From contig JAIOYF010000003.1 in the NCBI GenBank assembly GCA_021741245.1, positions 310,001 to 374,000 of the forward strand: a stretch of DNA of 64,000 nt, written 5' to 3'. The translations under genes were made by a program, and so were the position numbers. The first letter of the stretch is position 1; every line of letters begins with the position of its first letter. The notes under the pieces are model-generated. The model searched no databases, was not told the origin of the DNA, and worked only from the letters and a program-made list of their open reading frames with translations. The DNA is from Paracoccaceae bacterium (GTDB lineage Bacteria; Pseudomonadota; Alphaproteobacteria; Rhodobacterales; Rhodobacteraceae). Below, piece after piece: positions 7,826 to 16,020 of the stretch.

Positions 7826-9256
7826 ATGAGTTTGGCGGGTATATCGCTCATTGTCATTGGCCTGCTTTGGGGCCTTGGCGGATCTATATGGCTGCTGAGC
7901 CATCGCAAATACCGCCTTGTGCAAGTGCCCACCTTTGCGATGGACTTGCTGGGTTTTCCCGTTGAGTTTGCGCAAAGCCTGTGGGGGCGCGCGGGCGTGC
8001 CCTATGCGCTTTTGTTGCCCAATATGCTGATCTTTGGCTTTTTCACATTTTTGCCGATGATCCTGAACTTCTATGTCAGTTTCACAGGCGGCTCTTCCAT
8101 CTCGCTGTTCTCGCGGCCTTGGGTCGGGTGGGAGAATTACGGCGACATCTTCGCCTGCGAGACGATTTTCAGCCCCCGCACCTGTTCCAATGAAGGATTC
8201 AATTTCTGGACCGGGCTGTTTAACACTCTGGTTTTCGTGGCCATTCAGGTGCCGTTGCTGTGCATCGTGGCCTTGGCCACGGCGCTGGTGGTCAACCAAA
8301 ACATTCGCGGTCGTGGATTTTGGCGGGCGATGTTCTTCTACCCGGTCATGCTGTCGCCTGTTGTGATCGCCAACATCTGGAACTGGGTCTTGCACCGCAA
8401 AGGCGTGTTGAACGAAGGCTTGGGCGGGGCGGCGAATGCGATGTCGTCTTTGGCCGGGATGACGGGCTTTGATATCGTCGCTTCGGTCTTTTTCGCGATC
8501 TTGCTGATGGTCGCCTCGGAACGCGCGCTGCGCAGCGGGCATGAACCTTCGGTGGCTTGGACATCGGCCTTTGGCGTGCTGTTTCTTGCGGTCTTCACTT
8601 GGGCCAATCCGCTGAGCCTTTTGGGGGTCGAAGGGCAGGCCAGTTTCTGGCTGGGTCTTGTGCTTGCTTTGGGGTTGGTCTGGATTGTCAGCGTCGGGCA
8701 TGGGGTCGCGCGGATGGCGATCTTTGCGGCCAGTCTGATTGCGATTGCCCTGCTGTTGACGATCCAGTTCGACGCGGTGTTTGATTTTGGTCGGTTCCGC
8801 CCGATCAACTGGCTGGTCACCCCCGATACGGGCTGGGCGATGTTCTGGCTGGTGTTCGTCTTTTGCTGGAGCCATATGGGCTTTTACATGCTGATCTTGC
8901 TGGCGGGCCTGCAGGCCATTCCGCGTGATCTGTATGAGGCGGCAAAGATGGATGCGACAAAGCCATCCCGCGCCTTTTACCGCATCACCTTGCCTTTGGT
9001 CATGCCAACGCTGGTGGTGGTGCTGGTGCTGTCCTTGATCCGGGGGTTTCAGGTCTTTGACGAGGTCTGGCTGCTGACAGGCGGTGGTCCGGGGCGTGAG
9101 ACCTTCATGATGGTGCAAAACATCTATGAAACCGCCTTTACCGGGCAGACCCCGGATTATGGTGCTGCGGCGGCAGGGTCGGTTCTGATGGCGATCGTGA
9201 TTGCCGTGTTCACCTTCTTCCAACTGTTCATCACCCGTCGCCAGTCGGAGTTGTAA
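7826..9256 (+). CDS. Sugar ABC transporter permease (MalF-like) with extra membrane insert
   Basis: 476 residues, against about 290-310 for most MalF-like permeases. The canonical features are present: a membrane core starting near residue 60 (LLLPNMLIFGFFTF) and the EAA loop that docks the ATPase (LYEAAKMDATKPSRAFYRITLP, about residues 369-390). Between the expected helices, residues about 208-322 form a hydrophobic insertion with four likely membrane segments (about 216-231, 246-262, 273-291 and 296-314); an even number keeps the topology of the rest. The N-terminus also carries one additional helix (residues 3-22). The Shine-Dalgarno is weak. It pairs with the next gene, 3 bp downstream, to form the membrane channel. 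Confidence 0.9.
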   Translation: MSLAGISLIVIGLLWGLGGSIWLLSHRKYRLVQVPTFAMDLLGFPVEFAQSLWGRAGVPYALLLPNMLIFGFFTFLPMILNFYVSFTGGSSISLFSRPWVGWENYGDIFACETIFSPRTCSNEGFNFWTGLFNTLVFVAIQVPLLCIVALATALVVNQNIRGRGFWRAMFFYPVMLSPVVIANIWNWVLHRKGVLNEGLGGAANAMSSLAGMTGFDIVASVFFAILLMVASERALRSGHEPSVAWTSAFGVLFLAVFTWANPLSLLGVEGQASFWLGLVLALGLVWIVSVGHGVARMAIFAASLIAIALLLTIQFDAVFDFGRFRPINWLVTPDTGWAMFWLVFVFCWSHMGFYMLILLAGLQAIPRDLYEAAKMDATKPSRAFYRITLPLVMPTLVVVLVLSLIRGFQVFDEVWLLTGGGPGRETFMMVQNIYETAFTGQTPDYGAAAAGSVLMAIVIAVFTFFQLFITRRQSEL

Positions 9257-9259
9257 GGG

Positions 9260-10342
9260 ATGACCACACTTTCCACATTCCTGACCCGCACCAAAGGGCG
9301 TGCAGACCGCAGGGGCGGGATCGGCGCCCAAGATGTGCTGACCTATGGCTATCTGATCTTTGGCGTCTTGATCATTCTGCTGCCCGTCCTGTGGACCTTG
9401 CTCAGTTCCGTCAAGCCTGAGCGCGCCATTGATAATTTCGACACCCGCCTGCGCCCCTTGGCCCCCATCGTGGCCGAGATCGAAGGGGTCGGATCAAAAG
9501 AGCTGTTCATCTACACCGATGACGCGGGCAATGAGACAAATGTGTTCAAGGCAGGCCCCACACGGGTGATCACCGATGTGGCGACGCCCGACCAACCGAC
9601 AGCGGTTTTTCAGGTGCCTAAGGACCAGTTGCAGATCGCCGAAGAGGTGCGCATCGCCACCGAAAACTACCTTGACCCGATCCTCAAGCGCAACGGCCAG
9701 GACAATTTCACCTTCTTCACCTATCTCTTCAACTCGGTCTTCGTGACGGTTGTGGCCACGTTGATCACCTTGTTGATCAACGCCATGGCGGCCTTTGCGC
9801 TGTCGAAATACAAATTTCGCGGGCGGCTGACCTTTACGCTGTTGATCGTGGCGACGCTGCTGATCCCGTCATCCATCATTCTTGTGTCGCTGTTCTTTGT
9901 GGTCTGGTCCTTTGGGATCTTTGGTAGTCTTTGGGGTGTGATCATCCCAGCGGCGGCCACGCCCACGGGGGTGTTCTTGCTGCGCCAATACATGCTGACC
10001 ATCCCGGATGAGTTGCTGGAGGCCGCCCGCATGGATGCCGCCAGCGAATGGCGGATTTTCTGGCGCATCGTGATGCCCCTGTCGCTGCCTGCGCTGTCGG
10101 TGCTGGCCATTTTGTCGGTGATCTGGCGCTGGAACGATTTTCTGTGGCCGTTGATCGTGCTGATCTCGGACCCGGCCCAGCACACGCTGCAAATCGGCCT
10201 GACCACCTTCTCGGGCGAGTTTGACAGTGACTTCCACTATATCCTTGCGATGACCGTGGTGTCGCTTATCCCGATCACGCTGGTGTTCGTCTGGCTTCAG
10301 CGGTTCATCACCACAGGCATTGCCACCACTGGCTTGAAATAA
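9260..10342 (+). CDS. Sugar ABC transporter permease (MalG-like) with periplasmic insert
   Basis: 360 residues, longer than the usual 270-300. The first helix is at about residues 28-47; then about 90 polar residues (roughly 50-140) with an ELFIYTDDAG stretch form a probable extracytoplasmic domain before helix two (FNSVFVTVVATLITLLI). The EAA loop is clear (LLEAARMDAASEWRIFWRIVMP). MalG-like permeases form the channel with the MalF-like partner. The ATG follows the upstream stop by 3 bp. The periplasmic insert might contact the binding protein; this is inference. Confidence 0.9.
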   Translation: MTTLSTFLTRTKGRADRRGGIGAQDVLTYGYLIFGVLIILLPVLWTLLSSVKPERAIDNFDTRLRPLAPIVAEIEGVGSKELFIYTDDAGNETNVFKAGPTRVITDVATPDQPTAVFQVPKDQLQIAEEVRIATENYLDPILKRNGQDNFTFFTYLFNSVFVTVVATLITLLINAMAAFALSKYKFRGRLTFTLLIVATLLIPSSIILVSLFFVVWSFGIFGSLWGVIIPAAATPTGVFLLRQYMLTIPDELLEAARMDAASEWRIFWRIVMPLSLPALSVLAILSVIWRWNDFLWPLIVLISDPAQHTLQIGLTTFSGEFDSDFHYILAMTVVSLIPITLVFVWLQRFITTGIATTGLK

Positions 10343-10352
10343 CGGGGCCTTC

Positions 10353-11441
10353 ATGACCAATTCTTCCGCACTGACCCTGCGCCAGATCCGCAAATCCTTT
10401 GGGGCTGTCGATGTGATCCATGGCATCGATCTGCAAATCGAAGAGGGGGAGTTCATCGTTTTTGTCGGCCCCTCGGGCTGTGGCAAATCCACCTTGTTGC
10501 GCCTGATCGCGGGTCTCGATGACACGACCAGCGGCGATATCATGATCCGCGACCGGGTGGTCAATGGCGTGCCCGCGTCGGAACGTGGCCTGTCGATGGT
10601 GTTCCAATCCTATGCGCTTTACCCTCATATGAGCGTGCGCCAGAACCTGTCCTTTGGCCTTGAGAACCTGCGCATGGCGCGCGAGGAAATTGACCGCCGC
10701 GTGGATGGCGCGGCCAAGCTGTTGCAGATCGACATGCTCTTGGATCGCCGCCCCGGCCAGTTGTCGGGTGGGCAGCGCCAGCGCGTCGCGATTGGCCGGG
10801 CGATTGTGCGCGAACCGGTGATCTTTTTGTTTGACGAACCGCTGTCGAACCTTGATGCCGAATTGCGGCTGCAAATGCGGGTCGAGATTTCGAACCTGCA
10901 TGCCGAGCTTGGCAATACCATGATCTATGTGACCCATGATCAGGTCGAGGCGATGACGATGGCCGACCGCATCGTGGTGCTGCGCAAGGGCCGGATCGAA
11001 CAGTTGGGCCGCCCGCTTGATCTGTATAACCACCCCGCAAACCGTTTTGTCGCGGGCTTTCTGGGGGCGCCACAGATGAATTTCCTCAAGGGTCGGGTGT
11101 CGCCCGATGGCAGGGTTGATCTTGAGTGCGGCCATTCCCAAACGCTGACCTTGGGTGAGACGCTGGTGGGCCAGACTGAGGCCACGCTGGGCATTCGCCC
11201 CGAAGGCATCGAAGTGTTTCTTGAGGGCGGCGGCGATCTGGTTGCCAAGGTGCAGAATTACGAGCAGCTTGGCGCCGTGACCTATATCTATACGACCTTG
11301 CCCAACGGAGAGACCTTGACCGTGCAATTGCCTCAGCAGATCCCCCTTAGGCGCGGGCAAGAGATCGGCGTGCGTTTTGACCCTGCCCGCGTGCATGTCT
11401 TTGCGGGCGAGGGCGAGCGCGCACTGGAACTGGTGCGCTAG
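10353..11441 (+). CDS. Sugar ABC transporter ATP-binding protein (MalK/UgpC-like)
   Basis: 362 residues, typical for the MalK/UgpC/MsmX group. Walker A is GPSGCGKST (about residue 37), the signature is LSGGQRQR, Walker B is VIFLFDEP, and the switch His is in VTHDQ. The last 120 residues form the regulatory OB-fold (TOBE) domain found in this group. It hydrolyses ATP at the membrane to power import. It follows permease two by 10 bp and precedes the first oxidoreductase by 1 bp, consistent with one transcript. Confidence 0.95.
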   Translation: MTNSSALTLRQIRKSFGAVDVIHGIDLQIEEGEFIVFVGPSGCGKSTLLRLIAGLDDTTSGDIMIRDRVVNGVPASERGLSMVFQSYALYPHMSVRQNLSFGLENLRMAREEIDRRVDGAAKLLQIDMLLDRRPGQLSGGQRQRVAIGRAIVREPVIFLFDEPLSNLDAELRLQMRVEISNLHAELGNTMIYVTHDQVEAMTMADRIVVLRKGRIEQLGRPLDLYNHPANRFVAGFLGAPQMNFLKGRVSPDGRVDLECGHSQTLTLGETLVGQTEATLGIRPEGIEVFLEGGGDLVAKVQNYEQLGAVTYIYTTLPNGETLTVQLPQQIPLRRGQEIGVRFDPARVHVFAGEGERALELVR

Positions 11442-11442
11442 C

Positions 11443-12495
11443 ATGGCAAAGGCAGGGGTGGCCCTGATCGGTCTGGGCATGGTCTCGGGCACCTATGCGG
11501 CGGCGCTGCGTGATCTGTCGGATCAGATCACTGTTAGGGGCGTCTTGGCCACGAGTGCCGAGAGCGGGGCCAAGTTCATTGCTTTGCATCCGGGGCTTAC
11601 GGCCCATGTCTATCCTGATGTCGAGGCGATCGCCGCCGATCAGGCCGTCGATTTCGTGATCCTGACCACGCCGCCCAATGCACGGGCCGAGGCGGTGATG
11701 ACCCTTGCGGCGGCGGGCAAGCCGATCTTGATGGAAAAGCCGGTGGAGCGGGACCTGTTGCGCGCGACCAAGCTGGTCGAGGCCTGTGAAATGGCAGGCG
11801 TGCCCTTGGGCATCATGCTGCAACACCGTGCGCGGCCTGTCGTGCGCGATCTGCGCGCGGTTCTTGCCAGCGGGCGTTTGGGGGCCTTGCAGGCGGTCGA
11901 GGTCACTGTGCCATGGTGGCGGCCACAGACCTATTACGACGCGCCGGGGCGGGGAACCTATGCCCGCGATGGCGGCGGGGTTCTAATCTCACAGGCCATC
12001 CATACTCTGGACCTGATGCTGTCGCTGACCGGCCCCGTGGCGCAGGTCACGGCGATGACCGCGACAACGGGCTTTCACGCGATGGAGGCCGAGGATTTCG
12101 TTTCTGCCGGTCTGCAGTTTGTGAATGGGGCCGTGGGGATGATCGCCGCCAGCACCGCCAGCTTTCCGGGGCGCGGCGAAAGCATCACCTTGCATCACAC
12201 CCGCGGGTCGCTGCGGCTGGAGACGAACCTTTTGCAGATCGACTGGCATGACGGCGAGGTGCAAACCTTGGGGGCGGCAACCACCTCGGGCGCGGGGGCC
12301 GATCCGATGGCCTTTACCCATGCATGGCATCAATCAATGATCGCCGATTTCCAAGAGGCCGCAAGCGCCGGGCGCGCGCCCATGGTCACCGGGCGGGCGG
12401 CGCTTGGGGTGCATCGTCTGATCGCGGCGATTGAACAATCTGGGCGCACGGGCGCTCGCGTAAATCTGGAACGGGACGAAGATCATGTCATTTAA
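11443..12495 (+). CDS. Gfo/Idh/MocA family oxidoreductase
   Basis: 350 residues. The N-terminal Rossmann motif is ALIGLGMVSG, the family lysine is in the EKP motif (MEKPVERD, about residue 101), and the catalytic His lies in LISQAIHTLDLM (about residue 188). It likely oxidises a sugar or sugar acid with NAD(P) in the cytoplasm. The ATG at 11,443 is one base after the ATPase stop and has no separate Shine-Dalgarno, so translation is probably coupled; longer in-frame starts inside the ATPase gene were set aside. It overlaps the next oxidoreductase by 11 bp. Substrate is unknown. Confidence 0.9.
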   Translation: MAKAGVALIGLGMVSGTYAAALRDLSDQITVRGVLATSAESGAKFIALHPGLTAHVYPDVEAIAADQAVDFVILTTPPNARAEAVMTLAAAGKPILMEKPVERDLLRATKLVEACEMAGVPLGIMLQHRARPVVRDLRAVLASGRLGALQAVEVTVPWWRPQTYYDAPGRGTYARDGGGVLISQAIHTLDLMLSLTGPVAQVTAMTATTGFHAMEAEDFVSAGLQFVNGAVGMIAASTASFPGRGESITLHHTRGSLRLETNLLQIDWHDGEVQTLGAATTSGAGADPMAFTHAWHQSMIADFQEAASAGRAPMVTGRAALGVHRLIAAIEQSGRTGARVNLERDEDHVI

Positions 12496-13495
12496 GCTGG
12501 GCGTCATGGGCATCGACCATGGGCATATTTTTGGCATGCTGGCCAATATGCAGGCACAGGGATGCACCTGCGCCCAATGGTGGACCAGCGGCCCTGCGGT
12601 GACTGAGGCGAAGTTTGTAGAAACCTTTCCAGATTTGGAGAAAGTATCCGATTATAGGGCGATACTGGACGATCCTGATGTGAAAATGGTGCTGATCTCG
12701 GCCATCCCGGTGGATCGCGCCGCCCTTGCCATTGCGGCGATGGAGGCGGGCAAGGATGTGATGGTCGACAAACCCGGCTGCACCACGCTTGAACAACTGG
12801 CCGCCATCCGCGAGGTGCAGGCCCGCACGGGGCGGATCTGGACGGTGAATTTCTCGGAACGATTTGAGGTGCCCGCCGTGGCCGTCGCTGAACGTCTGGT
12901 GGCCGAGGGGGCGATTGGCCGCGTGATCCAGACCGTGGGTCTTGGGCCGCACAAGCAAAACCTGAAAACCCGACCCGAGTGGTTTTTCGAGACGGAAAAA
13001 TTCGGCGGCATCTTGTGCGATATCGGCAGCCATCAGATCGACCAGTTCTTGCACTTCACCGGATCCACCACCGCCACCATCGCCCATGCGCTGGTAGAAA
13101 ACACCACAATGCCCGACCGCCCCGGCTTTCAGGACTTTGGCGAAATGGTGCTGCGATCCGCACAGGGGCATGGCTATGTGCGGGTGGATTGGTTCACGCC
13201 CAATGGCCTACCCACATGGGGCGACGGGCGGTTGTTCCTGCAAGGCACCGAAGGTTTTATCGAATTGCGCAAATACACCGATATCGGTCAACCGCACCGC
13301 ACCAATAACCTATATCTCGTGAATGGGTCTGAGAACCGCCACATTGATTGCACGGCGGAACCCTTGCCCTATTTCCCGCGCCTTGTGGCCGATGTGGAGA
13401 ACCGCACGGAAACAGCCGTGGGGCAGGCGCATACCTTTACGGTGATGGAGCTTGCCATTGCCGCGCAGGCAAAGGCGATGGGGGCAGGGGCATGA
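12485..13495 (+). CDS. Gfo/Idh/MocA family oxidoreductase with altered nucleotide motif
   Basis: 336 residues of the Gfo/Idh/MocA fold: DKP motif (VDKPGCTT, about residue 97) and CDIGSHQIDQFLHFTG (about residue 180) with the catalytic His. The usual N-terminal GxGxxG is replaced by GVMGIDHGHIFGM, a pattern seen in a subgroup that may bind the cofactor differently or act on metal- or hydroxy-bearing substrates. It overlaps the preceding gene by 11 bp and the next by 4 bp (ATGA). Together the three enzymes could perform successive or reversible oxidation and reduction steps on the imported sugar. The specific reaction is not known. Confidence 0.9.
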   Translation: MSFKLGVMGIDHGHIFGMLANMQAQGCTCAQWWTSGPAVTEAKFVETFPDLEKVSDYRAILDDPDVKMVLISAIPVDRAALAIAAMEAGKDVMVDKPGCTTLEQLAAIREVQARTGRIWTVNFSERFEVPAVAVAERLVAEGAIGRVIQTVGLGPHKQNLKTRPEWFFETEKFGGILCDIGSHQIDQFLHFTGSTTATIAHALVENTTMPDRPGFQDFGEMVLRSAQGHGYVRVDWFTPNGLPTWGDGRLFLQGTEGFIELRKYTDIGQPHRTNNLYLVNGSENRHIDCTAEPLPYFPRLVADVENRTETAVGQAHTFTVMELAIAAQAKAMGAGA

Positions 13496-14550
13496 GAACG
13501 GTTTCCATCATCGGCGCAGGCATCGGTGCGCAGCATCTTCTGGGCTTTGCCGCCCTGCCAGACCGTTTCAACGTGGTCAGCATCTGCGATCTGGATCAGG
13601 CGCGGGGGGCGGCTTTGGCGGCCACGCAACCGGGCTGCCAGTGGACGGGCGATTTTCAGGCGGTGCTTGCCGATCCTTCGGTGGATATTGTCGATATCTG
13701 CCTGCCGCCGCATCTCCATTTTGACGCCTGCATGGCGGCCTTGGATGCAGGCAAGACCGTGGTTTGTGAAAAGCCGCTTGTGCCGTCACTGGCCCAAGCC
13801 GACCGTCTGGCGGCAAAGGCGGCCGAGACGGGTCGCATGATCTCGCCAGTGTTTCAGTATCGTTATGGTCTGGGCACGCGTCAGTTGCAGGCGCTGATGG
13901 CCGCAGGTCTGGCGGGGCGGTGCTATGTCGGCACGCTGGAAACCCATTGGGACCGCGACGCCGCCTACTATGCGGTTCCATGGCGCGGCACATGGGCGGG
14001 GGAAAGCGGTGGCGCGCTTTTGGGCCATGCCATCCATATCCATGACCTGTTGCCCGCGCTGCTGGGCCCGGTGGCACAGGTCTATGCCCAGACGGCGACG
14101 CGGGTGAATGAGATCGAGGTCGAGGATTGCGCCGCCCTTTCGATCCGCATGGAAAGCGGGGCCTTGGTCACCAGTTCCGTCACCTTGGGTGCTGCGGGCA
14201 ACATCAGCCGGATGCGTCTGTGCTTTGAGGGGTTTACCGTGGAAAGCGACCACGCGCCCTACAGCCTTGCCGAAAAGGGTTGGACCTTTACCGCCCGCGC
14301 GCCAATGACCCAAGACCGGATTGATGCGGTTTTGGCAGGCGTGGGGCAGGGGCCATCGGGCTACGCGGGCATGTTCACCGCCTTTGCCGATGCGCTGGAT
14401 GGCACACCGGGGCTGGAGGTGACGCTGGAAGATGGTCGCCGCTCCCTGGAGTTTGTGACCGCATGTTACGCCTCGGCCCGCCACGGCGGGGCGGTCCATC
14501 TGCCGCTGGGGCCTGACCATCCGCTTTACGCAGGATGGCTTCCCGCCTGA
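13492..14550 (+). CDS. Gfo/Idh/MocA family oxidoreductase
   Basis: 352 residues. The Rossmann motif is SIIGAGIGAQH, the lysine motif is CEKPLVPS (about residue 94) and the catalytic region is LLGHAIHIHDLLPALLG (about residues 178-194). The ATG at 13,492 overlaps the upstream stop (ATGA), which is why it is preferred to a longer frame. It ends the operon; a strong hairpin follows 32 bp later. Cytoplasmic sugar oxidoreductase; substrate unknown. Having four members of the family at one locus suggests a multistep route through keto-sugar intermediates. Confidence 0.9.
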   Translation: MRTVSIIGAGIGAQHLLGFAALPDRFNVVSICDLDQARGAALAATQPGCQWTGDFQAVLADPSVDIVDICLPPHLHFDACMAALDAGKTVVCEKPLVPSLAQADRLAAKAAETGRMISPVFQYRYGLGTRQLQALMAAGLAGRCYVGTLETHWDRDAAYYAVPWRGTWAGESGGALLGHAIHIHDLLPALLGPVAQVYAQTATRVNEIEVEDCAALSIRMESGALVTSSVTLGAAGNISRMRLCFEGFTVESDHAPYSLAEKGWTFTARAPMTQDRIDAVLAGVGQGPSGYAGMFTAFADALDGTPGLEVTLEDGRRSLEFVTACYASARHGGAVHLPLGPDHPLYAGWLPA

Positions 14551-14582
14551 TCTGGTCAATTATTAGGCACGGCAACCATGGC

Positions 14583-14608
14583 CTGTTTCCTTGGTAACAA
14601 GGAAACAG
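14583..14608. terminator. Perfect 11-bp hairpin with GTAA loop
   Basis: CTGTTTCCTTG (14,583-14,593), loop GTAA, CAAGGAAACAG (14,598-14,608). It lies 32 bp after the sugar operon and about 120 bp before the next gene, so it could end the sugar transcript. It is less GC-rich than other hairpins here and has AAAA rather than T after it on the plus strand, so an operator or RNA structure role is also possible. Confidence 0.55.
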
Positions 14609-14728
14609 AAAAGCATTGCCTGCCAGAGAATTGGCCCATAAACTTTGTTCAATGCGCCACATTGCCGCGGCGCTACGATTTTGTCCAATTAACCTGCGTT
14701 CTTCATCGATTTAAAAGGGGTTGTCGCA

Positions 14729-15997
14729 TTGTTCGGCAAGATTCTCTTCGGCGTATTTGGGGTGCTGATCCCTGTTGCATTGGCCTATGCCGCTGCCGGA
14801 TACTTGCCCGGAACGACCTGGCCCGTGATCGCCTTGGGGGCGACGGCCTATTCCATGATGGCGCTTAATCTGATGCTTGCCGCCCGCCTGCCGGGAACGG
14901 ATGCCCTGTTCGGTGGCTTGGATCAGATCTATTTCACCCATAAATGGGCTGGGATCACGCTGCTGGTGGCAGCGTTCTTGCATCAACAGATCAAGATTTC
15001 CACCGATGGTGTGCAGGTCATTGAGACCCTCAGCCGTCTGGCCGTTGATGTGGCCGAAATCAGTTTTTACGCGCTTGTCGTGCTGGTTTTGATCAGCTTT
15101 TTCAAGCGCGTGCCAAGGATGCCCAAGATCACTTGGGAAATCCCCTATGATCTATGGCGCTGGTCGCACCGTTTGCTTGGTGTTGTTTTTGCCGGGTTTG
15201 TCTTTCACCAGTTCTTTGTCAAAACGCCCTTTGACAACAACGCCTTTCTGGCAAGCTATCTGAACATCCTTGGGGTTCTAGGTCTTTCGTCTTTCCTGTG
15301 GTCTCAGTTTGGCTTTTTGGCGCGGCGCAGGTCGTATCGCGTGACCTCGGTGGTCAAGCATCCCGCCTGCACGATTGTGGATCTTGAACCGACAGGCGGG
15401 GGCATTTCGGCCCGGCCGGGCAGCTTTGCCTTTGTAAAGTTTTCGACCAAGGGTCTGGGAGAGCCACATCCCTTTACCGTCTCGCAGGTGCGCCCCAATG
15501 GGGGGATTCAGTTTTCGATCCGCGGACTTGGGGATTTTACGCGCAAACTGCGCGATGCCATCGCGGTGGGGGATACCGCGCGGGTCGAAGGGGGCTATGG
15601 TCGTTTCGACTATCGCCGGGGCGGATCAAAGCAGGTCTGGGTTGCCGCGGGTATCGGGATCACGCCGTTCCTTGCATGGGCGGATCATCTGAAAGCCGAG
15701 GGGACGGGCGATATCCGACTGATCTATTGTGTCCGAAACCCTGAGGAAGCGGTCAGCATCGAACGTCTGCACGCGGCCCAAGATCGTGTGCCGGGCTTTC
15801 AGCTGACCTTACATCAAAGTGACACCGATGGCCGCTTTGATGCCGCGAAACTGGTGGAATACCTGACTTTCGACATTGGACAGGCCAGCCTATGGTTCTG
15901 TGGTCCGGCCCCAATGCGCGAAGGATTGGTCAAGGGATTGAAGGCCAATGGCAAGACCCCGCGATCCGTACATTTTGAGAGATTTGAATTCAGATGA
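14729..15997 (+). CDS. Ferric-reductase-like transmembrane flavoprotein (FRE/FNR type)
   Basis: 422 residues with a TTG start preceded by AAAAGGGG. Residues about 5-190 carry six likely membrane helices with paired histidines (FTHKWAG, FLHQQ, RWSHRLLG, FVFHQF) that should hold two b-type haems. Residues about 200-422 are a ferredoxin-NADP reductase unit: FAD motif HPFTVS, NAD(P) motifs GIGITPFLAW and FCGPAPMREG. Such proteins move electrons from cytoplasmic NAD(P)H across the membrane, to metals, oxygen or a periplasmic acceptor. The next gene, 23 bp on, encodes a secreted multihaem cytochrome, a plausible partner. Electron direction and acceptor are inference. Confidence 0.88.
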   Translation: MFGKILFGVFGVLIPVALAYAAAGYLPGTTWPVIALGATAYSMMALNLMLAARLPGTDALFGGLDQIYFTHKWAGITLLVAAFLHQQIKISTDGVQVIETLSRLAVDVAEISFYALVVLVLISFFKRVPRMPKITWEIPYDLWRWSHRLLGVVFAGFVFHQFFVKTPFDNNAFLASYLNILGVLGLSSFLWSQFGFLARRRSYRVTSVVKHPACTIVDLEPTGGGISARPGSFAFVKFSTKGLGEPHPFTVSQVRPNGGIQFSIRGLGDFTRKLRDAIAVGDTARVEGGYGRFDYRRGGSKQVWVAAGIGITPFLAWADHLKAEGTGDIRLIYCVRNPEEAVSIERLHAAQDRVPGFQLTLHQSDTDGRFDAAKLVEYLTFDIGQASLWFCGPAPMREGLVKGLKANGKTPRSVHFERFEFR

Positions 15998-16020
15998 CCT
16001 GAGGGTCCTTGGAGGCACCG

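Noticed and set aside
7796-9331. Long minus-strand open frame (511 codons) over the first sugar permease
   Set aside because: It lies opposite a clear membrane protein gene, is rich in His, Gln, Arg and Pro as expected of a GC-rich shadow frame, and has no ribosome site.
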